NCBI RefSeq assembly: GCF_018375725.1
Contig: NZ_JAHACR010000057.1
Span: 1-18,145 of the forward strand
Direction of reading: 5' to 3'
Source: Burkholderia sp.
GTDB taxonomy: Bacteria > Pseudomonadota > Gammaproteobacteria > Burkholderiales > Burkholderiaceae
DNA: 18,145 nucleotides
Positions within the stretch are counted from its first letter, which is position 1; each line of letters begins with the position of its first letter. The translations under genes and the position numbers were made by a program. The notes under the pieces were generated by a model that was not told the DNA's origin, did no database searches, and was given only the letters and a program-made list of their open reading frames with translations. Positions 6,744 to 13,089 of the stretch are shown here, one piece after another.

Positions 6744-6967
6744 TCCCCGCCCACGAAAACGACGGTGTCAAACATGCGCCTTCCGACCGGCTTGGTCTCG
6801 ATCGAAAGGCCCGTATTGCCACGAACCGGGCCTCCGGACTGCGAGATGACATGAAGATCGTACGGAGTATGGCCAGCGGCCGCGGCCACCTGATTAAAAG
6901 CCGACAGTGGCCCACCAAGGTCGAGAGCGTCGTGGCCACTGCAAACAAAGAACCCGATTCGATGCAT
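6744..6967 (-). pseudogene. GlxA-family (DJ-1/PfpI-AraC) regulator, 5' fragment (about 75 codons)
   Basis: N-terminal part of the DJ-1/PfpI-like sensor domain of a GlxA-type regulator. From ATG 6967 it reads MHRIGFFVCSGHDALDLGGP, then YDLHVISQSGGPVRGNTGLS and FDTVVFVGGD, the usual opening order of that family. The remaining sensor domain and the entire AraC-type helix-turn-helix domain (over 200 residues) are absent. After GGD the frame runs into antisense of the dehydrogenase fragment and continues open to 6437, giving a chimeric 177-codon frame with no sense in its second half. An in-frame ATG at 7162 extends it upstream, but that stretch has no family character. The intact ancestor may have controlled the divergent hydrolase gene; that is inference. 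Confidence 0.75.
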
Positions 6968-7525
6968 GGCGGAGTCGTTAGCAGAATACCCAGGGAAGTC
7001 GTATTTTATGAAAATCCCTCGAATCGCGTCATTTTGGCGGAAATGACAGAAAAGCGTCACGTGCCCCTCATCCATCAGCTGTACAGCCGATGGTGATAAC
7101 GGCACAGGCAGGTCGTCGGCATCGAAGAGATGGACGTTCATTTTGGCCGTCATCGCAGCCACCCGCTCACGCTTATTGACTGCAAAAGGACCACAAACCC
7201 GCCGCTCCGAAGTGTCGCTTGCTGGCCGGATCCGGAGGTTCGTCGTCGGCCTGCGCTCGATCGCCTCGACTCAGCTTCCGAAATTTCGTAGCCGGACCCT
7301 TGCTGCCGGTCGACCGCTCGGACTTCCAATGGTGCGTATCAGACGCGTTACCGTCATTCCATACGTCGTATATCTGATGCAACGCAATGCGCGCGCTTCT
7401 GCCGACCTGAAGGGTGGGTGTTCGTTTCGCTTGAGCTTGTAACCTTTTTCCAATCGACTAACATTTGGCGAAGGCACACTCGTCCAGCCGTTCGTCCGTT
7501 AGCCGAATCGACCAGGGAGAAGAAA
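6968..7525. other. Intergenic stretch between the GlxA fragment and the hydrolase gene
   Basis: About 558 bases with no gene I can support. It contains copy B of the degenerate element (7289-7360). No clear promoter for the hydrolase was found. Confidence 0.55.
7289..7360 (+). repeat. Degenerate intergenic element, copy B
   Basis: TTGCTGCCGGTCGA at 7300-7313 is identical to 14 bases of copy A, and GTCATTC follows 53 bases after its first T (7353-7359). The preceding TAGCCGGACCC matches copy A with one gained and one lost base. Confidence 0.55.
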
Positions 7526-8578
7526 ATGCCAAAAGAGATCAACTCACGTCGGCGTGACTTCGCGCGCATGGCTGCCGGTGCGCTCGTTGCGGCGCAATTC
7601 GAAGTACTGCGATCCGCCCAGGCCCAGAATCCATCGTCGACAACCCCATCGATTCCGCGAATCAAGCCGGGCGCTCACACGTCGTTCACGTCGATCAAGC
7701 AGGTGAATGCGGGGCTCCTAAACATCGGCTACGCCGAGGTCGGTCCGGCCGACGGACCACCCGTCATGCTGCTGCATGGCTGGCCGTATGACATACACAG
7801 TTTCGTCGACGTTGCACCGGCGCTCAGCGCGAAGGGATACCGGGTGATCGTCCCTTATCTGCGCGGTTACGGCACGACGTCCTTCCTGTCGGACCAGACC
7901 ATGCGCAACGGTCAGCCCACGGCCGTCGCGCTCGACATCATCGCGCTGATGGATGCACTCAACATCCGGCAGGCCGTCTTTGGCGGGTTCGACTGGGGCG
8001 CGCGCACCGCCGACATCATCGCCGTGCTGTGGCCGGAGCGATGCAAGGCACTGGTCTCGGTGAGCGGCTACCTGATCGGCAATCAGGAGGCGGGAAAGAA
8101 ACCGCTGCCACCGGAGAGCGAGTTGCAGTGGTGGTATCAGTTCTATTTCGCAACGGACCGCGGGCGCGCGGGCTACGAGAAATACACCCACGACTTCATC
8201 AAGCTCATCTGGAAGCAAGCCTCTCCGAAATGGAACTTTGACGACGCCACCTTCGAGCGAAGCGCACCGGCTTTCAAGAACCCTGACCACGTCGCGATCA
8301 CGATTCACAACTATCGCTGGCGACAAGGTCTCGCCACGGGCGAAGCGAAATACGACGAATACGAGCAGCGGCTTGTGCCGGCGCCGCCCGTAACCGTTCC
8401 CAGCATCACGATGGAAGGCGATGCCAACGGCGCCTTTCATGTGCCGCCGGGCGTCTACGCGTCGAAGTTCACGGGCAAATACGAACATCGCACGCTGACC
8501 GGCGGCATCGGCCACAATCTGCCGCAGGAGGCGCCGCGAGCGTTTGCGCAAGCGGTCATCGATGTTGACAGGTTTTGA
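7526..8578 (+). CDS. Tat-exported alpha/beta hydrolase, epoxide hydrolase/dehalogenase type, 350 aa
   Basis: Probably a periplasmic hydrolase. The N-terminus has a twin-arginine signal (NSRRRDFARM, residues 6-15), a hydrophobic stretch and an AQAQ end around residues 31-34. The fold follows: oxyanion motif HGWP (84-87), nucleophile elbow GGFDWGAR with Asp156 as nucleophile (the G-x-D-W-G of epoxide hydrolases and haloalkane dehalogenases rather than Ser), a cap region rich in Trp, and His330 in GGIGHNLPQEAP. At the usual acid position (the second Asp of a G-D-A-D turn) the sequence is GDANG with Asn301, so the acid must come from elsewhere or activity is reduced. The start at 7526 has AGGGAGA upstream; the longer frame from 7418 would bury the Tat signal. 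It stands alone, divergent from the broken GlxA gene. Substrate unknown. Confidence 0.92.
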   Translation: MPKEINSRRRDFARMAAGALVAAQFEVLRSAQAQNPSSTTPSIPRIKPGAHTSFTSIKQVNAGLLNIGYAEVGPADGPPVMLLHGWPYDIHSFVDVAPALSAKGYRVIVPYLRGYGTTSFLSDQTMRNGQPTAVALDIIALMDALNIRQAVFGGFDWGARTADIIAVLWPERCKALVSVSGYLIGNQEAGKKPLPPESELQWWYQFYFATDRGRAGYEKYTHDFIKLIWKQASPKWNFDDATFERSAPAFKNPDHVAITIHNYRWRQGLATGEAKYDEYEQRLVPAPPVTVPSITMEGDANGAFHVPPGVYASKFTGKYEHRTLTGGIGHNLPQEAPRAFAQAVIDVDRF

Positions 8579-8870
8579 TCCGGCAGACACCCGGCCTTAA
8601 AGGCGCGCGGTATACATTTGCGCGCATGCGGCGCCGACTGACGTCGCAGCGAGCAGTTAGCAGCAGTGCAGAGCACGGTATCACTGGACTGCGTCCTGAT
8701 CCCGGCGGCGGCTTTCAGGCTTGAACCGACACCGGAATGTCTGAGCAACAGTCCCGTCGACTGCCCGTTCCTGGCCGACTGCGGCCCAACGCCTTCGGCA
8801 AAAATCGACCCGCTTGCGAAAGGCGTTTTCTGAAAACGGATGTCCATTTCTGAATACAGTGGAGACCCTG

Positions 8871-9608
8871 TCAACAGTATCCCGTTCGAAGGGCGACCTC
8901 CCAATCAGGCCGAGCGTTCAGTGCGGCTACCTTCGCTGCTTCGTTCCAGTCATATTCGACGGCCCGAAATTCGACGGCCCACCCGGACATGCTCCTCGTG
9001 ACAAGTGCATAACGAGCGTGAGGTGATCCCATTTCCATGCGATGTGGAAACGGAAGATTGTCCTCGTACGCTTGTAGTCCGACACTGCCGGGGTTCACGA
9101 TCAAGCGCCCGTCGTCGAGTCGCATCGCTCGTTGCAGATGCGTATGCCCACAGAGGATCAATGATGCGGAGTTGGCATCGCCGGCGCGGCTTTCGACCTC
9201 ATCGGGCGTCGCCACCCGGCAACCGTGTTCTGTCACAGTCTCGAGGAAGTAACTCAGATCGCTGTCCGGCGTGCCGTGCACGAGCAAGATATCTTCGGCA
9301 AGTCTCAGTGTTGACGGCAAATCGCGTATCCAGGCGAGTTGATCGTCGCGTAGAGAGAAGTTGGCAAAGCGGTCCGACAGTCCCATTCGGGATGGATCGC
9401 CGGAAAGGAGTTGTCTTTCATGGTTGCCCTTGATCGTGGGTAGCCCGAGCGACATCAGCCGGTCGGCGGTTTGAGATGGATAGAGGGCGCCGGAAAGAAT
9501 GTCGCCGAGGTTGACGGTCACATTCGCGCCGTGCCGATGTGCATCATTCAATACAGCATCCAGTGCCGCGAGGTTGCCGTGAATATCCGAGAGGGCCGCG
9601 ATCTTCAT
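8871..9608 (-). CDS. Calcineurin-like metallophosphoesterase, 245 aa
   Basis: Cytosolic two-metal phosphoesterase of the MPP superfamily (YfcE/phosphodiesterase-like group). All metal-site motifs are present in order: D8-x-H10 in LSDIHGN, D36 in LGDIL, N62-H63 in GNHE, H111 in LLVHGT and H155-x-H157 in CGHTH, followed by the family's NPGSVG. The likely activity is phosphomonoesterase or phosphodiesterase; the natural substrate is not evident. The C-terminus (SGWAVEFRAVEYDWNEAAKVAAL) is a typical short beta-helix end. No strong ribosome site is visible before ATG 9608, but MKIAALSDIHGN is the canonical start. It lies downstream of the CLC-F gene on the same strand with a 192-base gap containing a palindrome, so it probably has its own promoter. 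Confidence 0.92.
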   Translation of the reverse strand: MKIAALSDIHGNLAALDAVLNDAHRHGANVTVNLGDILSGALYPSQTADRLMSLGLPTIKGNHERQLLSGDPSRMGLSDRFANFSLRDDQLAWIRDLPSTLRLAEDILLVHGTPDSDLSYFLETVTEHGCRVATPDEVESRAGDANSASLILCGHTHLQRAMRLDDGRLIVNPGSVGLQAYEDNLPFPHRMEMGSPHARYALVTRSMSGWAVEFRAVEYDWNEAAKVAALNARPDWEVALRTGYC

Positions 9609-9627
9609 AGGGCTGAACGACTCACTT

Positions 9628-9642
9628 AATCGGTGACCGATT
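9628..9642. promoter_or_regulatory. 15-base palindrome upstream of the metallophosphoesterase gene
   Basis: AATCGGT (9628-9634) and ACCGATT (9636-9642) are exact reverse complements around one central base, 19 bases before the gene start. The position suits an operator. No family of regulator can be assigned. Confidence 0.4.
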
Positions 9643-9800
9643 GATTGTCAGCGATTCATGACAACGTGTCGAATGGTTGAATCTGCAATCAAACTTCGAC
9701 AATCTTCCCCACGCTCCGCGGAATCCGCACAAAACCTTTTTCCTCTCGCCTCCATACTCCGGGCTGGCAAATCCTGGCAGGCGAAGCGCCATGAATTAGA

Positions 9801-11144
9801 TCATTCGCGAGCCCTGGAAAACGACGCATCGGTCTCGCTTCGCGAGGAAGCACCGGGCGCGCTTTGGCGAATCCGGCGCAATGCCGGGATATCGGCCAGA
9901 CGCATCCCGTGCGGCAGCAGCGGATGCTTCGCATGGCCGACTCGCTGCGCGCGATAGATGCCGGTGTGGCCCGAGAACAGGTAGGCGACGACACACGCAA
10001 TGGCCGCATAAACGCCGATCTCGGCGCCAAACAGTTCGATTGCCATGACGGTCGAGGCGATCGGCGTATTCGCGGCGCCGGCGAACACCGCGACAAACCC
10101 CAGGCCGGCGAGCACCGGAATGGGCAGTGCCAGCACGTGGCCCAATGCGTTCCCGAGCGTCGCCCCGATATAGAAGAGCGGCGTGACTTCTCCGCCCTTG
10201 AAGCCCGACGCGAGCGTCACGACGGTAAAACCGAATTTGCCTGCGAAGTCGTAGAGCGGAAGCGGGCCATGAAACGACGCCTCGATCGTCGGAATCCCCA
10301 GCCCCAGACACTGCGGCACGTTCAGCACGGTCGCCGCAACGGCGACGATCACGCCGCCGGTCAATGCACGCATCGGCGCATGAGCGATCCTGCGCTTCAG
10401 GAATGCCGACAGCGCGTGCGTCGAATCGGCGAACAGCATGCCCACGACACCGAACGCCATGCCGGCGATCAGCACCGATCCCAGCCCCAGCACGCTCAAA
10501 TGAGGAACGAGCGGAATCGAATAGACGGTATGGTGAATACCCCACATCCGACAGACTTCATCTGCGACGACACTGGAGATCACGCAGGCCAGCAGGTCGT
10601 CATATCGGATGCGGCCGATGGCCAGCACCTCGAGGCCGAAAATGGAGCCTGCGAGCGGCGTCCCGAATACCGACGAGAAGCCGGCTGCGATCCCGCCCAT
10701 CAGCAGAATGCGCCGATCGTCGCGATCCAGCTTCAGTACGCGCGTGATCTGGTCGGCAATGGCGCCGCCCATCTGCACGGCGGTTCCCTCGCGGCCAGCT
10801 GACCCGCCGAACAGATGCGTGACGACCGTCGCGATCATCACGAGCGGCACCATGCGTTTCGGCACGAGCTTCTGCGGATCGTGAATCTCGTCGATCAGCA
10901 GATTATTGCCGCCTTCGACGGACTTCCCGGCACGGTGATACACCCAGCCGGTGACAAAGCCGGCGACGGGCAACAGCGCCAGCAGCCAGGGATGACCGAG
11001 GCGCGTCTCCGTTGCCCGGTCGAGGGCGGCGAGAAAAAGCGCGGACGCCGAACCGGCAAGCGCACCCATGCCGCAGGAAATGACGAGCCATCGGCACAGG
11101 TAAAACCCCATCGCCACTTGCTCGATTGTTTTGATTCGTTTCAT
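9801..11144 (-). CDS. CLC-F type fluoride/proton antiporter, 447 aa
   Basis: Inner-membrane CLC transporter predicted to expel fluoride in exchange for protons. Instead of the chloride-CLC GSGIP motif it has GGNNLLIDEIH (from about residue 78), as in the fluoride branch, with Asn at the position where other CLC-Fs have Met. The gating glutamate is E119 in GREGT, where chloride CLCs have GREGP, and the later motif is GGEVTPLF (E319, T321) rather than GIFAP. These positions are one off from the E118, E318 and T320 of the Enterococcus protein as I remember it. About ten or more hydrophobic helices follow. The start at 11144 (MKRIKTIEQ) is chosen because the upstream in-frame ATGs at 11237 and 11240 lie inside the fluoride riboswitch. 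The ribosome site is weak. The riboswitch independently supports fluoride as substrate. The metallophosphoesterase gene follows after 192 bases. Confidence 0.93.
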   Translation of the reverse strand: MKRIKTIEQVAMGFYLCRWLVISCGMGALAGSASALFLAALDRATETRLGHPWLLALLPVAGFVTGWVYHRAGKSVEGGNNLLIDEIHDPQKLVPKRMVPLVMIATVVTHLFGGSAGREGTAVQMGGAIADQITRVLKLDRDDRRILLMGGIAAGFSSVFGTPLAGSIFGLEVLAIGRIRYDDLLACVISSVVADEVCRMWGIHHTVYSIPLVPHLSVLGLGSVLIAGMAFGVVGMLFADSTHALSAFLKRRIAHAPMRALTGGVIVAVAATVLNVPQCLGLGIPTIEASFHGPLPLYDFAGKFGFTVVTLASGFKGGEVTPLFYIGATLGNALGHVLALPIPVLAGLGFVAVFAGAANTPIASTVMAIELFGAEIGVYAAIACVVAYLFSGHTGIYRAQRVGHAKHPLLPHGMRLADIPALRRIRQSAPGASSRSETDASFSRARE

Positions 11145-11201
11145 GTTGACCAGATTCGACAGGACATCAAACCTGGGCGACAGAACGTCGCTATACGGAC
11201 G

Positions 11202-11235
11202 GCCTACGACCTCCTGTACCCAGGAACGCGTAGGC
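11202..11235 (-). promoter_or_regulatory. Putative expression-platform hairpin of the fluoride riboswitch
   Basis: GCCTACG (11202-11208) pairs with CGTAGGC (11229-11235), and inside it TCCTG (11212-11216) pairs with CAGGA (11221-11225). As RNA the 5' arm is the 3' strand of the aptamer, so hairpin and aptamer pseudoknot exclude each other. No T-run follows. Confidence 0.5.
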
Positions 11236-11284
11236 ATCATCAGCTGGCTCGCCAGCGGTTATGAGGAGGAATGCCATCTCCGGC
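11230..11284 (-). promoter_or_regulatory. Fluoride riboswitch (crcB motif)
   Basis: Read on the minus strand, the RNA has GGAG / CTCC closing the loop ATGGCATTC, then AACCGC, a 5-bp hairpin GCTGG-CGAG-CCAGC, and the 3' block CTGATGATGCCTAC. The loop GGCAT can pair with ATGCC of the 3' block, as in the fluoride aptamer pseudoknot. All conserved blocks are present in order. It begins at the transcription start predicted from the TACAAT box and precedes a CLC-F gene, the standard partner of this riboswitch. Fluoride binding is expected to raise expression of the exporter. Confidence 0.93.
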
Positions 11285-11289
11285 GGCGC

Positions 11290-11295
11290 ATTGTA
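11290..11295 (-). promoter_or_regulatory. -10 box of the riboswitch/CLC-F transcript
   Basis: TACAAT on the minus strand (five of six to consensus), placing the start six to eight bases on, just before the GGAG of the aptamer. The -35 is poor. Confidence 0.5.
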
Positions 11296-11405
11296 TGCGA
11301 GAAAACTTCCGCAGTGTGGCGCCGTTTTGCCCGGCCTGTTCGAAGCGCCGCACCCACCCTTTCCGGCGCCAAGGCCGGTTTCCGACCTGACTCGAGCCGC
11401 CGCGG

Positions 11406-11434
11406 TTGACTTCCTATCTTTCGATATATATCTT
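11406..11434 (+). promoter_or_regulatory. Predicted promoter of the PadR operon
   Basis: TTGACT (11406-11411) and TATCTT (11429-11434) with 17-base spacing. The -10 lies within the ATATCT-TT-AGATAT inverted repeat. Confidence 0.5.
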
Positions 11435-11441
11435 TAGATAT
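11428..11441. promoter_or_regulatory. Inverted repeat, probable PadR operator
   Basis: ATATCT (11428-11433) and AGATAT (11436-11441) are exact reverse complements two bases apart, in an AT-rich patch 25 bases before the PadR start. AT-rich palindromes overlapping the -10 are usual for PadR autorepression. Confidence 0.5.
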
Positions 11442-11466
11442 GTTTTCCGATACACAGGAATCGATC

Positions 11467-12159
11467 ATGCGACACGCTCATTTCTCCGGCCATGCCCGTT
11501 GCGACGGACAAGATCAGCATCCCACACCGGCGTGGTTCTCGGATTGCCGGGCAGCGATCGGCCGTCGCCGGGGCGGCGGCGTGCCAATCGGCGGCAGTCC
11601 GTTCGGCGGCGGCGCCGGCGGTTTTGGCGGATTCGGCGGCGACGATGCGATGCCGCGCGGCCGACAGTTCAGCGCGGACGATCTGCAGTTGATGTTGCTC
11701 GCGCTCATCGCCGAGCAGCCGAGCCACGGCTACGAACTGATCAAGGCGATCGACACGCGTTCGAACGGCTTCTACAGCCCGAGCCCGGGCATGATCTACC
11801 CGGCGCTGACCTATCTCGACGACGTCGGCTTCGTCGCATCGCAGGCGGAAGGCAATCGCAAGCGCTATGCGCTCACCGACGTCGGCCGCGCGCATCTCGA
11901 CGCGCAACGCGAGCGCGTCGACACACTATTGGCACGCCTCACGCATCTCGCGCGAAAAATGGACTTCATGCGCCGTGCGTTTGCCGGCGAAGCAGGCGAC
12001 GAATCGTCAGGCGGCTGGCTGCCGGAATTCGTCGAGGCGCGCGTCGCGCTCAAACACGCGCTGCTGCACAAGAGCGGCGCGAATCCCGACGAGCAGCGCC
12101 GCATCGCCGCGATCCTGCGCCACGCCACGGCCGAGATCGAAGGTCGCACCGATGCGTGA
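11467..12159 (+). CDS. PadR-family regulator, YqjI-like, 230 aa
   Basis: Winged-helix repressor, probably metal-responsive and autoregulated. The N-terminal third carries His and Cys residues (H3, H5, H9, C12, H18, C27) and then a Gly-rich linker (36-58). E. coli YqjI, a nickel-responsive PadR repressor, has a comparable His/Cys-rich extension. The PadR domain begins near residue 68: FSADDLQLMLLALI, HGYELIKAID, FYSPSPGMIYPALTYLDD and RKRYALTDVGR, all matching YqjI-type sequence. A C-terminal helical dimerisation region ends in ATAEIEGRTDA. ATG 11467 is chosen for the AGGA site eight bases upstream; ATG 11440 lies inside the operator. The next gene, a siderophore-interacting reductase, starts within or just after its end. 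In E. coli the homologous pair yqjI-yqjH is divergent; here it is a co-oriented operon. Metal specificity is inference. Confidence 0.92.
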   Translation: MRHAHFSGHARCDGQDQHPTPAWFSDCRAAIGRRRGGGVPIGGSPFGGGAGGFGGFGGDDAMPRGRQFSADDLQLMLLALIAEQPSHGYELIKAIDTRSNGFYSPSPGMIYPALTYLDDVGFVASQAEGNRKRYALTDVGRAHLDAQRERVDTLLARLTHLARKMDFMRRAFAGEAGDESSGGWLPEFVEARVALKHALLHKSGANPDEQRRIAAILRHATAEIEGRTDA

Positions 12160-12190
12160 TCCGCGCCGCCCCAACCCGGAGTTCCGACCG

Positions 12191-13024
12191 ATGCAAAACC
12201 CCTCCGAACGCACCGTGACCCGCGTGCGCCACGCCCTCAAATTCCGTCTGCTGCAAGTCGTACGCGTGCACGCGGTGACGCCGCATCTGTTGCGCATCAC
12301 GCTCGGCGGCCACGATCTCGCCGATTTCGAATCGGCCTCGTTCGACGATCACGTGAAAGTCTTCTTTCCGCCGCCCGGCGTCGAGCGGCCCACGCTGCCG
12401 GAAATGGGCCCGAACGGGCCGGTCTTTCCGGACAGCGGGCAAACGCCGGTCGCCCAGCCGGTCGCCCAGCCGGTCGCCCGCGATTTCACGCCACGCCGCT
12501 TCGATCGCGACGCAGGCGAGCTGGATCTGGAATTCGTGCTGCACCACCCGGGCCCGGCATCGCAATGGGCCGCGCAGGCGCGTGTGGGTCAATGGCTCGG
12601 CATTGGCGGTCCGCGCGGCTCGTTCGTCGTGCCGACGGATTTCGACTGGCATCTGCTGATCGGCGACGATACCGCACTGCCCGCCGTCGCACGGCGCCTT
12701 GCGGAATTGCCCGCCGGCGCGCGCGTGGCGGTCGTGCTGGAAGTAGCGGATGCCTCCGCGCAGATCGCGTTCGATACGCGTGCGGAGATGCATGCCGTCT
12801 GGTGTTTCCGCGACGACGCGGACGGCGAGACATTGCTGGAAGCGGTCGCGGCCCTGCCGCTGCCGGCCGGCGACGGTTACATCTGGGCGGCCGGCGAGGC
12901 GTTGTCGATGCGCGCGGTGCGGCGGCATCTGACCGAGGAACGCGGTGTCGACAAATCGCGTATCCGCGCCTCGGCATACTGGAAGCGCGGCGCGAGCGCC
13001 GTGCACGAATCGCTCGAAGACTGA
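12191..13024 (+). CDS. Siderophore-interacting protein, NfeF/YqjH-like ferric-chelate reductase, 277 aa
   Basis: Cytosolic flavin-dependent reductase that releases iron from ferric siderophores using NAD(P)H. The N-terminal FAD domain begins KFRLLQVVRVHAVTPHLLRITLGG; DDHVKVFFPP follows, then the FAD-binding RDFTPRRFD (97-105) and HHPGPASQWA. The C-terminal domain has HLLIGDDTALPAVARRL, YIWAAGEALSMRAVRRHL and the closing ASAYWKRG typical of the family. The start is uncertain: ATG 12191 has GGAG nine bases upstream, while ATG 12152 overlaps the PadR stop by eight bases and would add 13 residues. A 12-bp tandem repeat encodes VAQPVAQPVA just before the FAD motif. Co-transcription with the YqjI-like repressor points to metal-controlled ferric reduction. 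Confidence 0.94.
   Translation: MQNPSERTVTRVRHALKFRLLQVVRVHAVTPHLLRITLGGHDLADFESASFDDHVKVFFPPPGVERPTLPEMGPNGPVFPDSGQTPVAQPVAQPVARDFTPRRFDRDAGELDLEFVLHHPGPASQWAAQARVGQWLGIGGPRGSFVVPTDFDWHLLIGDDTALPAVARRLAELPAGARVAVVLEVADASAQIAFDTRAEMHAVWCFRDDADGETLLEAVAALPLPAGDGYIWAAGEALSMRAVRRHLTEERGVDKSRIRASAYWKRGASAVHESLED
12446..12480 (+). repeat. 12-bp tandem repeat within the reductase gene
   Basis: CCGGTCGCCCAG occurs at 12446-12457 and 12458-12469, followed by a near-complete third copy (12470-12480, CCGGTCGCCCG). It is in frame and encodes repeated Val-Ala-Gln-Pro. Confidence 0.9.
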
Positions 13025-13052
13025 TCGGGCAACCCGGCCGGATACGTCCATC

Positions 13053-13077
13053 GCGCCGGGCTGGACGCGCCCGGCGC
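13053..13077. terminator. Hairpin between convergent reductase and PAP2 genes
   Basis: GCGCCGGGC (13053-13061) and GCCCGGCGC (13069-13077) form a perfect 9-bp stem around a 7-base loop, 28 bases after the reductase stop and 12 bases beyond the PAP2 stop. It can serve both genes, but no T-run is present on either side. Confidence 0.55.
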
Positions 13078-13089
13078 ACCATCTTCACG

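Noticed and set aside
6437..7162. Single 241-codon minus-strand gene
   Set aside because: Only the middle part resembles a GlxA-type sensor; the end is antisense of the dehydrogenase fragment and the beginning has no family similarity.
9864..10802. Plus-strand open frame of 312 codons inside the CLC-F gene
   Set aside because: Antisense to a transporter with all family motifs; no ribosome site and low-complexity composition.
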